The notes under the pieces are model-generated. The model searched no databases. It had not been told where the DNA came from and worked only from the letters and a program-made list of their open reading frames with translations. Made by a program: the position numbers and the translations under genes. DNA of 64,000 nt from Nostoc sp. FACHB-280 (GTDB lineage: Bacteria > Cyanobacteriota > Cyanobacteriia > Cyanobacteriales > Nostocaceae). Location of the stretch: NCBI RefSeq assembly GCF_014697615.1, contig NZ_JACJSD010000001.1:124001-188000 (forward strand), written 5' to 3'. Of the stretch, positions 35,369 through 44,423 are shown piece by piece (the stretch's first letter is position 1; the number at the start of each line of letters is the position of its first letter).

Positions 35369-36547
35369 ATGAATTTCAAGATTCCTTTAGCATGGCTACA
35401 GCTTGCACAACAAAAGATTCGTTTTGTCGTTGCTGTAGCCGGAATTGCTTTCATTGTGCTGCTGATGTTTGTCCAGTTAGGGTTTCAAGATGCACTGTAT
35501 TCTAGTGCAACCGCAGTGCATCAAAGCCTACGCGGGGACTTATTTTTAGTTAGCGCACAATATAAGTCTTTGACATCTAATCAAAGCTTTTCTCGCACTC
35601 GTTTATATCAATCTTTGGGGTTTGATGGTGTTGAATCTGTTAGCACCATGTACTTGCAATTTGCCAAGTTAAAAAATCCCGTCAATGGTGAGAAATATTC
35701 TATTTATGTGATTGGCTTTGACCCAGGAAATCCGGTACTAAATATCCCAGAAATTGAGCAGAATTTGGACAAGCTCAAAATTCCTGATGTCATGCTATTT
35801 GACCGCGATTCTCGTCCAGAATTTGGGCCAATTGCTGCAAATTTTGATAAAGGAAATACTGAACAGACAATTGAAATTTTTCCTTTTGATGGGCCGATTG
35901 GCTATAACGTGCGAGTCGGTGGGTTATTTAGCTTAGGCCCCTCCTTTGGTGTAGATGGAAACTTAATTGTCAGCGACTCAACTTTTTTGCGGATAAATCC
36001 CAATACTCGTCCAGCAGAAAAAATTGACATCGGCATAATTACTCTCAAGCCTGGTGCTGATAAAGAAAAAGTTTTAAAGAGTTTACAAGCAAATTTACCG
36101 AATGATGTTCTAGTTTTTACTCGTCAAGGCTTTATCAACTTTGAGAAACAATATTGGGCTGATAGAACACCGATTGGTTTTATTTTGAATCTAATGTTAA
36201 CAATGGCTTCTGTGGTAGGTGTGGTGATTGTTTATCAAATTCTCTACAGCAATATTGCCACTCAATTTATTGCTTATGCGACATTAAAAGCCATTGGTTA
36301 TCCCAATTCTTATTTGTTAAAGGTAGTATTTCAACAAGCGTTAATCTTGGCATTTCTCTCATATATTCCCGGATTTTTCACTTCCATAATTTTGTATGAC
36401 TTTGCAAGGGAAGCAACAAAATTACCCATCATGATGAATGCTACAAATGCCTTGATAGTGTTTATCTCAGCAGTCTTGATGTGTATTACCTCTGGCGCAC
36501 TTGCCATTAATAAATTGCGTTCTGCTGACCCGGCAGATATTTTTTAG
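35369..36547 (+). CDS. hgdC: HgdC: DevC-type ABC permease
   Basis: A 392-residue inner-membrane protein with the MacB/FtsX-like layout: one helix near residues 18-38, a ~220-residue periplasmic domain, and three helices at about 265-290, 315-340 and 355-380. The N-terminus NFKIPLAWLQLAQQKIRFVVA is the typical DevC start. It should work with HgdB in export or placement of heterocyst glycolipids. A DevBCA-type machine needs a separate ATPase; none is encoded here, so it must be borrowed from elsewhere or act in another way. The next gene is the epimerase hgdA. Confidence 0.9.
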   Translation: MNFKIPLAWLQLAQQKIRFVVAVAGIAFIVLLMFVQLGFQDALYSSATAVHQSLRGDLFLVSAQYKSLTSNQSFSRTRLYQSLGFDGVESVSTMYLQFAKLKNPVNGEKYSIYVIGFDPGNPVLNIPEIEQNLDKLKIPDVMLFDRDSRPEFGPIAANFDKGNTEQTIEIFPFDGPIGYNVRVGGLFSLGPSFGVDGNLIVSDSTFLRINPNTRPAEKIDIGIITLKPGADKEKVLKSLQANLPNDVLVFTRQGFINFEKQYWADRTPIGFILNLMLTMASVVGVVIVYQILYSNIATQFIAYATLKAIGYPNSYLLKVVFQQALILAFLSYIPGFFTSIILYDFAREATKLPIMMNATNALIVFISAVLMCITSGALAINKLRSADPADIF

Positions 36548-36691
36548 AGGCTAGAGACTGGAGGCTAGGGATTAAGAGTTAAATAGTATTTTCATTCAGT
36601 CTTCTATCTATCTATTTATATTTAGCTTCTAGCCCCTAGCCCCTAACGCCTCACCTTCAACATTCAAACTTTAGTAAAAAAATAACCCCTG
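36548..36691. repeat. Short tandem-type repeats between hgdC and hgdA
   Basis: GAGGCTAGAGACTGGAGGCTAGG near 36548 and a complementary block CTTCTAGCCCCTAGCCCCTA near 36628 can pair as a long imperfect hairpin. These are heptamer-like repeats common in this window. Confidence 0.6.
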
Positions 36692-37693
36692 ATGAACTTA
36701 CAAAACAAAACTCTCCTGATTACTGGGATTGATGATTTTATCGGGTTGCGTGCAGCCGAGTTAGCTATAGCGCAGGGAATGAAGGTGCGCGGGTTGCAAA
36801 GTTCTAGCGATCGCAAGATACCACAAAATCTTAACGTAGAAGCGATCGCTGGTAACATTACCGACCCGAAAATTGCCCAAAAAGCTTGTCAGGGAGTCGA
36901 TATCGTTCTCCACACAGCACAACTTACCCAAGAAGCTGGCCCCATCAAAGAGTTTCGGGAAATCAACGTCAACGGTACTCTCAACATCGCAAAAGCCGCC
37001 AAAAGTGCTGGCGTAAAAACCTTTGTTCACCTCTCCAGTGCGATGGTATATGGCTTTGATTATCCCGATGGCGTAAGCGAAACTGGCCCTTTATCTGGTG
37101 ATAATAATCCTTATTGCCAGACCAAAATTGAAGCTGAACAAGAACTTTTACCCCTCAACTCTCCACCAGACTTTGGTGTGATTGTAATTCGTGCTGGTGA
37201 TGTTTATGGCCCTGGCTGTATCCCTTGGATAATCAGACCACTTTTGATGATGCGTCAAAAGCTATTTGCCTATGCTAACGATGGTCAAGGAGTCATCAAC
37301 CATCTATATATAGATAATCTGATTGATGCCATCTTTTTAGCTATTCAAAAAGAAGCTTACGGTGAAGTTTTTAACATTACCGACGGTCAACAAACTTCCT
37401 GGAAAGAGTATTTCATGCGTTTGGCTGCAACCGAAGGTTTACAGGCTCCGATGTCTGTACCAAAAGATGAAATCAAACTATTTCTCAAAATCCGTAGTCA
37501 AGGACAAAAACTATTTCGGAAAAAAGCTGATATTCTCCCAGAATCAGTTGATTTTATGACCCGTCCCTATGCCTATTCTATTGCTAAAGCCCAAAACTTA
37601 TTAGATTACAAACCCAAAGTTGATCTAGAAGAAGGCTTGCGTAGAACATCTGAATGGGTGCAGAAAACAGACATCCAAAAACTAGTTAAGTAG
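36692..37693 (+). CDS. hgdA: HgdA: NAD-dependent epimerase (UDP-galactose 4-epimerase type)
   Basis: An extended SDR of 333 residues with Rossmann motif TGIDDFIG near the N-terminus, the Ser of SSAMVYG, and the active-site YxxxK in NPYCQTK. Family members epimerise or otherwise modify nucleotide sugars. Its position after hgdBC matches Anabaena HgdA (all5345), reported as a UDP-galactose 4-epimerase that sets the sugar of heterocyst glycolipids. Here it would feed the glycosyltransferases encoded downstream. The glycine-rich loop has Asp in place of the central Gly (TGIDDFIG versus TGATGFIG). The ATG at 36692 begins directly before the first strand. Confidence 0.85.
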   Translation: MNLQNKTLLITGIDDFIGLRAAELAIAQGMKVRGLQSSSDRKIPQNLNVEAIAGNITDPKIAQKACQGVDIVLHTAQLTQEAGPIKEFREINVNGTLNIAKAAKSAGVKTFVHLSSAMVYGFDYPDGVSETGPLSGDNNPYCQTKIEAEQELLPLNSPPDFGVIVIRAGDVYGPGCIPWIIRPLLMMRQKLFAYANDGQGVINHLYIDNLIDAIFLAIQKEAYGEVFNITDGQQTSWKEYFMRLAATEGLQAPMSVPKDEIKLFLKIRSQGQKLFRKKADILPESVDFMTRPYAYSIAKAQNLLDYKPKVDLEEGLRRTSEWVQKTDIQKLVK

Positions 37694-37854
37694 TGTAATC
37701 GGCTATCATCTACTTAATTTTTTAACGAACCGCCAAGAACGCCAAGGACGCAGAGTAAATAATCCAGAGATTAGGTAGAGACTTAGCGTACCTCCGCGTT
37801 AACCTCAGCGCACCTCTGCGTTAAAAGAAAAACATTACCTCTTCATGAATCATC
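37694..37854. repeat. Dispersed repeat between hgdA and the DUF2141 gene
   Basis: TTTAACGAACCGCCAAGAAC at 37721 onward, with GCCAAGGACGCAGAG, then an inverted block ACCTCCGCGTTAACCTCAGC to ~37827. It belongs to the family found in the hgl junctions. Confidence 0.7.
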
Positions 37855-38322
37855 ATGCGTAAAATTGCACGTTGGTCTTACTTTGTGCTTTCTTCTTTAA
37901 TCAGCATTTATTGTATTAAACCCGTAACCGCAGAACAAACTGCAACACTCACTATTGTAGTCAAAAATGTTCGCCATCAAAAAGGTGATGTATGCTTCCG
38001 CATTTACGCCGGGGAAAAAGGTTTCCCCATGAGCGATAAAAGTGAAGTCCAAAGTGGTTGCGCCAAAATTACAGGTAACACTGTAGTTAAAAAATTCTCT
38101 GGTTTAAAACATGGTACTTATGCAGTAGCGATTGTTGACGACCAAAATGGCGATCGCAAATTAAATACAGACTTCTTCGGTATCCCTAAAGAAGGCTTTG
38201 GTATTTCTAAAAATCCTACAGTTTCAGTTCAAACAGGTACACCAAAATTTCGTGACGCTAGTTTTGTCGTTAACAAAAACACCAGCATCAATATTTACAT
38301 GAAATACTCTCTTGATCCTTAA
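37855..38322 (+). CDS. DUF2141 domain periplasmic protein
   Basis: A 155-residue exported protein. Residues 1-26 are a signal peptide (basic start, hydrophobic core, TAEQ cleavage region). The mature part is the DUF2141 beta-sandwich with its typical acidic loop: GTYAVAIVDDQNGDRKLNTD, then FFGIPKEGFGISKN. Two cysteines (CFRIY and SGCAKI) could form a disulfide. The Asp/Asn-rich loop may bind a metal. The family's function is unknown. Its place between hgdA and the glycosyltransferases matches Anabaena gene order, suggesting a periplasmic role connected to the glycolipid layer, which is inference. Confidence 0.85.
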   Translation: MRKIARWSYFVLSSLISIYCIKPVTAEQTATLTIVVKNVRHQKGDVCFRIYAGEKGFPMSDKSEVQSGCAKITGNTVVKKFSGLKHGTYAVAIVDDQNGDRKLNTDFFGIPKEGFGISKNPTVSVQTGTPKFRDASFVVNKNTSINIYMKYSLDP

Positions 38323-38339
38323 TAACTAATCTTGTTAAG

Positions 38340-38480
38340 GCTGGGTATATGGGTATAGGGGTGTAGGGTATAGGGGAAGAAAAGATGATTGGTAAATATC
38401 ATAGGTTTTTATTTCTATCCCTTAAACTCTTACCCCCTTACACCCTTACACCCCTAAACTCCTACACCCCTCCTCAACGC
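38340..38480. repeat. GGGTATAGGG-type tandem repeats
   Basis: GGGTATATGGGTATAGGGGT with GTAGGGTATAGGGG near 38343, and the complementary CTTACCCCCTTACACCCTTA near 38430. They form an imperfect inverted pair in the spacer before the first glycosyltransferase. Confidence 0.6.
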
Positions 38481-38496
38481 CTTTCCTCTAAAATTC

Positions 38497-39756
38497 ATGG
38501 AAGCATTTACGATATTCCTGTCTAAGTCTTTGCTGGGTTGGCTGGCTATTCAGGTGTGTCTAGCACTTGTTTTCTTGTTCTATTTGCGCTTGGGCAATAG
38601 AAGCACATTAGCAGATGAGCAGCTACCTAAAACGGCGGTAATTCTTTGTTTACGTGGAGCCGATCCGTTTTTACCGGAATGTTTGCGATCGCTTCTCACT
38701 CAAAATTATCCACAATACACTTTAAAACTAGTTGTCGATAGTCAAACAGATCCAGCTTGGCAAATAGCCCACGATACTATCAGTCAACTAGGCGCAACTA
38801 ATGTTGATATCAGCTATTTAAGGGTGATTCGCCACAATTGCAGCCTCAAATGCAGCGCCCTTTTACAAGTTTTTGCCGAATTAGATGATGCTTACGAAGT
38901 TGTAGCTTTTGTGGATGCTGATACGGTAGTCCATCCCAACTGGTTGCGAGAATTAGTTAGCCCTTTATCTCATCCCAAAGTCGGCGCGACAACTGGTAAT
39001 CGTTGGTATGTACCAACTGGTAAATATTGGGGTTCAGTAGTCCGCTATGCAGGTAATGTCTCCACAGTTGTGCAGATGTTTTTATTTGGTATTCCTTGGG
39101 GTGGTACTTTAGCCATCAAAACAGAACTACTACGCCACACCGGAATACTGGATATGTGGGGTAAAGCCTTAAATGAAGACTTGATGATGCACAAAGTTTT
39201 GAAAAAACACGGAATGCAAATCAAGTTTGTACCTTCTTTGATGATGTTAAATCGGGAAGAATCTGATTTACTCGGCTTAATAGATCATCTCAAACGACTG
39301 TTTTTATACTCTAGACTTTATCATCCGCAATGGATAGCTATCGTTGGTGATGTAATTTCTAGCATTTTATTTCCCGCTATTACTATTGTTTTGTTACTAG
39401 CCTCTTTGTGGGATGAAGAATGGCAAACTGCCGCCTTATTATTTCGCTCTTATAGCATCTACACCCTGGGGCTACTTTTACTCATGTTGACATTAGAGAT
39501 AGGAGTCAGACCAGTAATTTTAAATCAAGGTCAGTCAGTAACAAAATTATCCCTTGGCACAATATTAAAAATGTTGATTGCCATCCCGTTAACACAATGG
39601 GTATATGGTTTAGCAATGCTTAAGTCTTTGTTGAAATCAACTGTGAAATGGCGGGGTGTTATCTATCGTGTCCAAGGGCCTTGGAACGTTCGCTTAGTGG
39701 AATACCAAGCTTATGATTTTTTGGATCAACCGATAGATAGCAAAATATCTTTGTGA
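38497..39756 (+). CDS. Family 2-type membrane glycosyltransferase (first paralogue)
   Basis: A 419-residue membrane GT2-like enzyme. An N-terminal helix (about 8-30) precedes a GT-A catalytic domain with LPKTAVILCLRGADPFLPEC, the nucleotide-binding DAD at 140-142 (VDADTVVHP), GNRWYVPTG and the acceptor/base motif NEDLM (226-230). Three or four C-terminal helices follow. It forms a tandem pair with the next gene (same length, high similarity), and both precede hglT as in Anabaena all5343/all5342. The sugar donor and acceptor are unknown. A part in decorating heterocyst envelope glycolipid or polysaccharide is likely from context only. Confidence 0.82.
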   Translation: MEAFTIFLSKSLLGWLAIQVCLALVFLFYLRLGNRSTLADEQLPKTAVILCLRGADPFLPECLRSLLTQNYPQYTLKLVVDSQTDPAWQIAHDTISQLGATNVDISYLRVIRHNCSLKCSALLQVFAELDDAYEVVAFVDADTVVHPNWLRELVSPLSHPKVGATTGNRWYVPTGKYWGSVVRYAGNVSTVVQMFLFGIPWGGTLAIKTELLRHTGILDMWGKALNEDLMMHKVLKKHGMQIKFVPSLMMLNREESDLLGLIDHLKRLFLYSRLYHPQWIAIVGDVISSILFPAITIVLLLASLWDEEWQTAALLFRSYSIYTLGLLLLMLTLEIGVRPVILNQGQSVTKLSLGTILKMLIAIPLTQWVYGLAMLKSLLKSTVKWRGVIYRVQGPWNVRLVEYQAYDFLDQPIDSKISL

Positions 39757-40053
39757 GTTAAAAGGGGCTAGTACAACAAGGCAAAAGTAAAAAGTCAAAA
39801 GGAAAAAGAAAGAATCGTGATACCACAAGTCTTTTAATAATTACCGATGATCTGTTTATTTACGCCAATCTGTACTAGAGTTTTAATCGCCAATCATCAG
39901 ATCCCCGACTTCTTAGAGAAGTCGGGGATCTGAAAGTCCAAAATCCTATCGAACTCTGTGTAAATCCTGCGTCAGTTGACTGTTATTTTTCGTGAGTCAC
40001 AAAAGCTATTTATAGCTGGTTTTTCAGATGCAATTGCGTAGGGTTTCTCAAAC
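39757..40053. other. Spacer between the two glycosyltransferase genes
   Basis: Holds an A-rich repeat (about 39778-39815) similar to 16113-16150 and the palindrome at 39898-39932. No ORF is supported. Confidence 0.5.
39898..39932. repeat. Dispersed palindrome, second copy
   Basis: Perfect 16-bp arms (CAGATCCCCGACTTCT and complement) around TAG. It is the same element as at 31785-31817. It could fold in the transcript but has no T-run. Confidence 0.8.
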
Positions 40054-41313
40054 ATGAATGAGTTAATAATATTCTTGTCTCGGTGCTTGTTGAGTTGGTT
40101 AGCTGTTCAAGTATGTTCGGTGTTGGCTTTGTTGTGGTGTCTGTCTTCACGACCACAAGACCCATTACTAGATGAAGAACTGCCGAAAACAGCAATAATT
40201 CTCTGCTTGCGTGGTGCTGATCCGTTTTTACCAAATTGCTTGCGATCGCTACTCCATCAGGACTACCCTAACTATAATTTGAAGTTGGTTGTGGATAGCA
40301 TCGAAGACCCCGCATGGCAAATAGCCCACAATACTATCAATGAACTAGGGGCGACTAACGTTGACATCCAACCACTCAAAATAGTCCGCAATAGTTGTAG
40401 CCTCAAATGTAGTTCCTTGATTCAAGCTGTCTCGGAACTCGATGAGTCTTACGAGGTTGTGGCTTTAGTTGATGCAGATACCGTCGTGCATCCCAATTGG
40501 TTGCGGGAATTAGTCACACCTCTCAATAACCCGAAAGTCGGTGCAACCACAGGGAATCGTTGGTATGTTCCGACAGGTAGATATTGGGGTACTGTAGTCC
40601 GCTACATCTGGAATGTTTCAGCACTTGTACAGATGTTTCTTTATGGCATTCCGTGGGGTGGAACCTTAGCAGTCAAAACCTCTGTACTTCATCAAACAGG
40701 GCTGCTAGATAAGTGGGGTAAAGCCTTTGGCGAAGATACGATGATTCGTAGCATTTTAGGTAAGTATAAACTCAAAGTTCAGTTTGTGCCTTCTTTGATT
40801 ATGTTGAATAGGGAAGAGTGCGATTTACCGAGTTTAAGATACTGGTTTCAACGTCAATTGTTATCTTCTCGCTTGTACCATCCTTTATGGATAGCTGTAG
40901 CTACTGATGTGATTTTCACAATTATGCTACCGAATCTTTTATTGCTAGTATTTTTCGCGGCTTGGTTGATAGGAGAAGGAGACAGTGCCAATTTAGCTTT
41001 GAGTTGGTATGTCAGTTATATGTTGGCTTTAGTTATGCTAATCCTCTTTTTAGAGTTAGGAGTACAGCCAGAAATTCGCGCTCAAGGTCAACAAGTAACA
41101 AAACTCTCCGCAGCCGTAATTGGGAAAATTGCGATAACTTTGCCCTTTACACAATGGATTTATGGGTTAGCTATGTTAGCATCGTTTCAGATGCCCACAG
41201 TTCATTGGCGTGGTGTAACATATCAAGTTCAAGGCCCTTGGAATATCCGTCTTGTAGAATATCGTCCTTATCATTTACAAGATCAGCCAAGCGATCGCAA
41301 AGTTTCTCTCTAA
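40054..41313 (+). CDS. Family 2-type membrane glycosyltransferase (second paralogue)
   Basis: A 419-residue protein of the same design and length as the preceding glycosyltransferase. It shares LPKTAIILCLRGADPFLP, VDADTVVHPNWLRELV, GATTGNRWYVPTG and WGGTLAVKT almost unchanged. The acidic motif is FGEDTM instead of NEDLM, and the C-terminal helices diverge more, so substrate specificity may differ. The tandem arrangement points to a local duplication. It lies 224 bases before the most likely hglT start and is probably in the same transcription unit. The exact sugar transferred cannot be deduced. Confidence 0.82.
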   Translation: MNELIIFLSRCLLSWLAVQVCSVLALLWCLSSRPQDPLLDEELPKTAIILCLRGADPFLPNCLRSLLHQDYPNYNLKLVVDSIEDPAWQIAHNTINELGATNVDIQPLKIVRNSCSLKCSSLIQAVSELDESYEVVALVDADTVVHPNWLRELVTPLNNPKVGATTGNRWYVPTGRYWGTVVRYIWNVSALVQMFLYGIPWGGTLAVKTSVLHQTGLLDKWGKAFGEDTMIRSILGKYKLKVQFVPSLIMLNREECDLPSLRYWFQRQLLSSRLYHPLWIAVATDVIFTIMLPNLLLLVFFAAWLIGEGDSANLALSWYVSYMLALVMLILFLELGVQPEIRAQGQQVTKLSAAVIGKIAITLPFTQWIYGLAMLASFQMPTVHWRGVTYQVQGPWNIRLVEYRPYHLQDQPSDRKVSL

Positions 41314-41537
41314 CATTCAGAAGTCAGAAGTGATCTTCATGCTATTCAGCACTCAGTAATGAGTGTGGTAAGAGGCTAATTTATTAATCCTTCTGACTTC
41401 TAACTCCTGAATTCTTCTTCCAGGAATTTCTCTAGCAATGCGTAAATCCTCAAATTAGCGTTTTGCGGTGTGAGCAAGAATTTTATAGCAATCCTATCTG
41501 ATTTGTGAGGAGTCGAGTATCTTTTTCCTCACAAACG

Positions 41538-42845
41538 ATGAAACTCCGAGAAAAAATTAACAAACTAACTAAAATCATGAAAAAGCAACAGCTACGCATT
41601 GCACTGTTTACAGGATTGTACTCTCCTTTTCTGACAGGAGTTTCCGTTGCAGTCCATCAAAGAGTTCGCTGGTTGCTACAACAAGGACATGAGGTTTTAC
41701 TTGTTCATCCAGAAATCAATGATAAATATCCCAAAAAAGTTAGCGATCGCCCCATGCCAGGGCTAGATGAATTAAAATCTTTCCCGACTTTTTCTTCATA
41801 CAAATTCCCCACAGAGCCTTTAATCTTTTATAAGTCTCTTCCCCAACCATTAAACTATCGTCATTGGAGTGATAATAAACTACTAAAACAATTTCAACCA
41901 GATATTATTGTGGTTGAAGAAGCTGCTCAAATGCGGGGAGTATATTCAGCATTTTTACAAGGTTATGGTCGTCCTGTCGGAGTAGGATATGCAAAAAAAA
42001 CTCATACTCCAATTATTTCAGTTTTTCATACTGATATTGTTGCCTACATTAAATATTATTTAGGCGATACATTTTTCAACTTCCTCCGCCCAATTATTCC
42101 TCTGATAGTTAAACAGTTTAGTGAATCTTACGACCTGAATTTATTTTCTTCTAAAGAACAGCTTGTAAAATACCAAAACCTCCAATGTAAACGGAGTGAA
42201 TATCTTCCCTATCAAGGAATTAATTGCGAAAAATTTCATCCCCAAAATATCGTTCATAACCCAATACCCAATGACAACCGACCGACATTACTATTTGTAG
42301 GACGTGTTACAGCCGAAAAAAATGTGCCTCAATTAATAGATGCTTTTCCAATAATTGCCGCTAAAGTTCCTGATGTGCATTTAGTGATTGTTGGTAGCGG
42401 CCCCTTAGATGCCGAAATTCGTCGGCGTGCAGCAAAATTTGGTTCTGGAATTACTATCTGGGGTGAGTCACACGGTACAGAACTGTTAGGTTGGTTTGCG
42501 CGTGCAGATGTATTTGTGAACCCTTCTGTAACAGAAAACTTCTGCACCACAACTAACGAAGCCTTGGCTTCAGGAACTCCTGTAGTAGCTGTGACTGCAC
42601 CTTCAACATCAGAACAAGTATTTCCTGGTCAGAATGGCTTTTTAGCGGAACCAAATAACCCCAGAGATTTTGCTCACAAGGTAATCGCTATCTTAGAAAA
42701 TCCTGAACTCAAAGCCGCAATGAGCGAAAAAGCTCGTCCTTCTATTCTTCAGTATGATTGGTCTGCTTGTATGGAGAAGTTTGAAGCTAGACTTTACGAA
42801 GTAGTACAAACATCTCAACCACAAAAACCCACAGTTGTGGGATAA
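41538..42845 (+). CDS. hglT: HglT: heterocyst glycolipid glycosyltransferase (GT4)
   Basis: A GT-B fold, family 4 glycosyltransferase. The N-terminal domain begins RIALFTGLYSPFLTGVSVAV; the C-terminal nucleotide-sugar domain shows LLFVGRVTAEKNVPQLIDAF, IVGSGP and the EX7E-like signature TENFCTTTNEALASGTPVV. Its position at the end of the hgd-GT run corresponds to Anabaena HglT (all5341), which attaches the sugar to the long-chain alcohol aglycone. Start choice is uncertain: ATG 41538 (MKLREKINKL), ATG 41577 (MKKQQLRIAL) and GTG 41505 are all in frame and none has a strong RBS. 41577 would begin just before the first strand. Confidence 0.87.
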   Translation: MKLREKINKLTKIMKKQQLRIALFTGLYSPFLTGVSVAVHQRVRWLLQQGHEVLLVHPEINDKYPKKVSDRPMPGLDELKSFPTFSSYKFPTEPLIFYKSLPQPLNYRHWSDNKLLKQFQPDIIVVEEAAQMRGVYSAFLQGYGRPVGVGYAKKTHTPIISVFHTDIVAYIKYYLGDTFFNFLRPIIPLIVKQFSESYDLNLFSSKEQLVKYQNLQCKRSEYLPYQGINCEKFHPQNIVHNPIPNDNRPTLLFVGRVTAEKNVPQLIDAFPIIAAKVPDVHLVIVGSGPLDAEIRRRAAKFGSGITIWGESHGTELLGWFARADVFVNPSVTENFCTTTNEALASGTPVVAVTAPSTSEQVFPGQNGFLAEPNNPRDFAHKVIAILENPELKAAMSEKARPSILQYDWSACMEKFEARLYEVVQTSQPQKPTVVG

Positions 42846-42885
42846 CTTGACTATCACTCTAGTTAACTAAACATAAAACAATCCC

Positions 42886-42938
42886 AAATGATTAGGACTC
42901 ACGTAGAACAATAGTTGGTGCGTGAGTCCTGATCATTT
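42886..42938. terminator. Long hairpin between convergent hglT and AAA gene
   Basis: An 18-bp stem with one G-T wobble (AAATGATTAGGACTCACG at 42886-42903 against 42921-42938) and a 17-base loop, located exactly between two converging genes. It is probably a bidirectional terminator, though the T-run is short. Confidence 0.65.
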
Positions 42939-42974
42939 GTGAGCGCCTAAATACCAACTTTTCATCTGTGTCTC

Positions 42975-44423
42975 CTAATTGTTGATTTGCCACAGGCGAT
43001 CGCGGAAAAATGGACGAAATAACTCACAAGCCAGACTTGCTGTCGCACCATGCAAATGTACTAACCCCATCTTTTGCAACTGGGAAGCTTGTACAGCTTC
43101 GCAATCTATGGGGTTTGATTGCAGAACAATGTCTGTAAAATATGGCATTAAATCGGGATAGCGTTGTAGATTTAACAATTGCTGTTCTAGATGATCTGCA
43201 TAGATGGCGGTGGTAGCAGCAGAATTTTCTAACAGTTCTTCTAGAGTGATTGTCTGCTGATGTAAATGGTAAAATGCCAGTTGCAACCGATAGGGGTGTC
43301 CTCCCAATAAAGCGAGAAGGCGATCGCTTTGTTGTACCGTCATTTCTTTTCCCCAACGATGTGCTAATTCTTGCACTTGATTTGGGGTAAATTCAGGTAA
43401 CTCAATCACTAGTCCAGTATTCAAGAAGGATTGATTGATCACATTGGCTATCTGGAGTTCTGTGGAATGAACTGTCACCAATCGGAGGTTGTGCCAAGGA
43501 TTCCTATCCACAACTCTTGCTTTAGCTTGCTCACACCAACTTCGTAAAAGTAGGAAAAATTCACGAGCAATATCTGGATAAGCAAACAACTGATTAAGTT
43601 CATCAATCGCAATCACTAAAGGGCGATTCAGGTTAGCTAAAATCACATCCTCAAAGTAATCTGTCGCATTCGATTTGCTACCCAAGGTATCATCCCAAAA
43701 ATTGGCAATTACATTTGGTAAGTCTAGCTGCTTGCTGACTCTGGCACAGAACCATTGGAGGAAGCGTTCTAGGTTCTGTAAAATTTCATCGTTGGCAAGT
43801 TGCAAGCTTACAGAAACGGTTTGATATCCCAGGTTTTTAGAGTAAGCCAAGATGCGTGTCATCAGAGAGCTTTTACCCATTTGTTTAGGGGCGCGGATAT
43901 TTATGGACGCACCTGATTGGTGAATAGCTTCGTAACAGAGCGATTCAAGAATGGGACGATGAATGTAGAAGACTGAATCCAAAGGCATCTGTCCCCCTGG
44001 TGGTGTCAGGGGACGAGGTTGGAGATAGTCTTGCGGTCGCTCCATTTTGTAAATTTGCTGAGTATTGTTGCGATCGCAAATTTGTTTGAAAGGAAAGCCG
44101 ATTTCCGCAGCGGCCATTGAACTAATCTTTGCAAAATCGTCTTGTTCAGGTAACAAGTAAAGATAATCCTCCTTTAATAAAGTCAAATTAAAGGCGTGGA
44201 AACAGCACTCCAAAGTTCGCTTATCAACTCCCACTGAGCCAGTAAAGACCTTGCTGAGGGTATTGGGAGTTAAACCTGTTTTCTCACTCAAATCTTCGAG
44301 AGTACATCGCTTAAAGTTTTGCTGAACTTCTACATGAGCTTTTGCTTGATTTAGTTTTCTGAACCCTTGAGCCGTAAGAATTGCACCCCGCCGCCTTACA
44401 TTATTTTTCGATTGTAATTGCAT
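42975..44423 (-). CDS. HTH plus AAA-like ATPase (AAA_35 type)
   Basis: A 482-residue protein of a class common in filamentous cyanobacteria. Residues ~35-90 resemble an HTH (CTLEDLSEKTGLTPNTLSKVF). Residues ~140-470 are a STAND-related AAA-like domain: P-loop APKQMGKSS (178-186), a Walker-B-like VIAIDELNQLF (with Asp274 and Glu275) and a sensor-like VTVHSTELQ. The C-terminus is helical. Such proteins couple an effector or DNA-binding head to an NTPase switch. The partner is unknown. It converges with hglT and its start is ~650 bases from the divergent gene at 45070; a functional link between these two is possible but unproven. Confidence 0.7.
   Translation of the reverse strand: MQLQSKNNVRRRGAILTAQGFRKLNQAKAHVEVQQNFKRCTLEDLSEKTGLTPNTLSKVFTGSVGVDKRTLECCFHAFNLTLLKEDYLYLLPEQDDFAKISSMAAAEIGFPFKQICDRNNTQQIYKMERPQDYLQPRPLTPPGGQMPLDSVFYIHRPILESLCYEAIHQSGASINIRAPKQMGKSSLMTRILAYSKNLGYQTVSVSLQLANDEILQNLERFLQWFCARVSKQLDLPNVIANFWDDTLGSKSNATDYFEDVILANLNRPLVIAIDELNQLFAYPDIAREFFLLLRSWCEQAKARVVDRNPWHNLRLVTVHSTELQIANVINQSFLNTGLVIELPEFTPNQVQELAHRWGKEMTVQQSDRLLALLGGHPYRLQLAFYHLHQQTITLEELLENSAATTAIYADHLEQQLLNLQRYPDLMPYFTDIVLQSNPIDCEAVQASQLQKMGLVHLHGATASLACELFRPFFRDRLWQINN

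Noticed and set aside
36548-36691. devA-type ATPase after hgdC
   Set aside because: No Walker motifs are found; the next gene is an epimerase.
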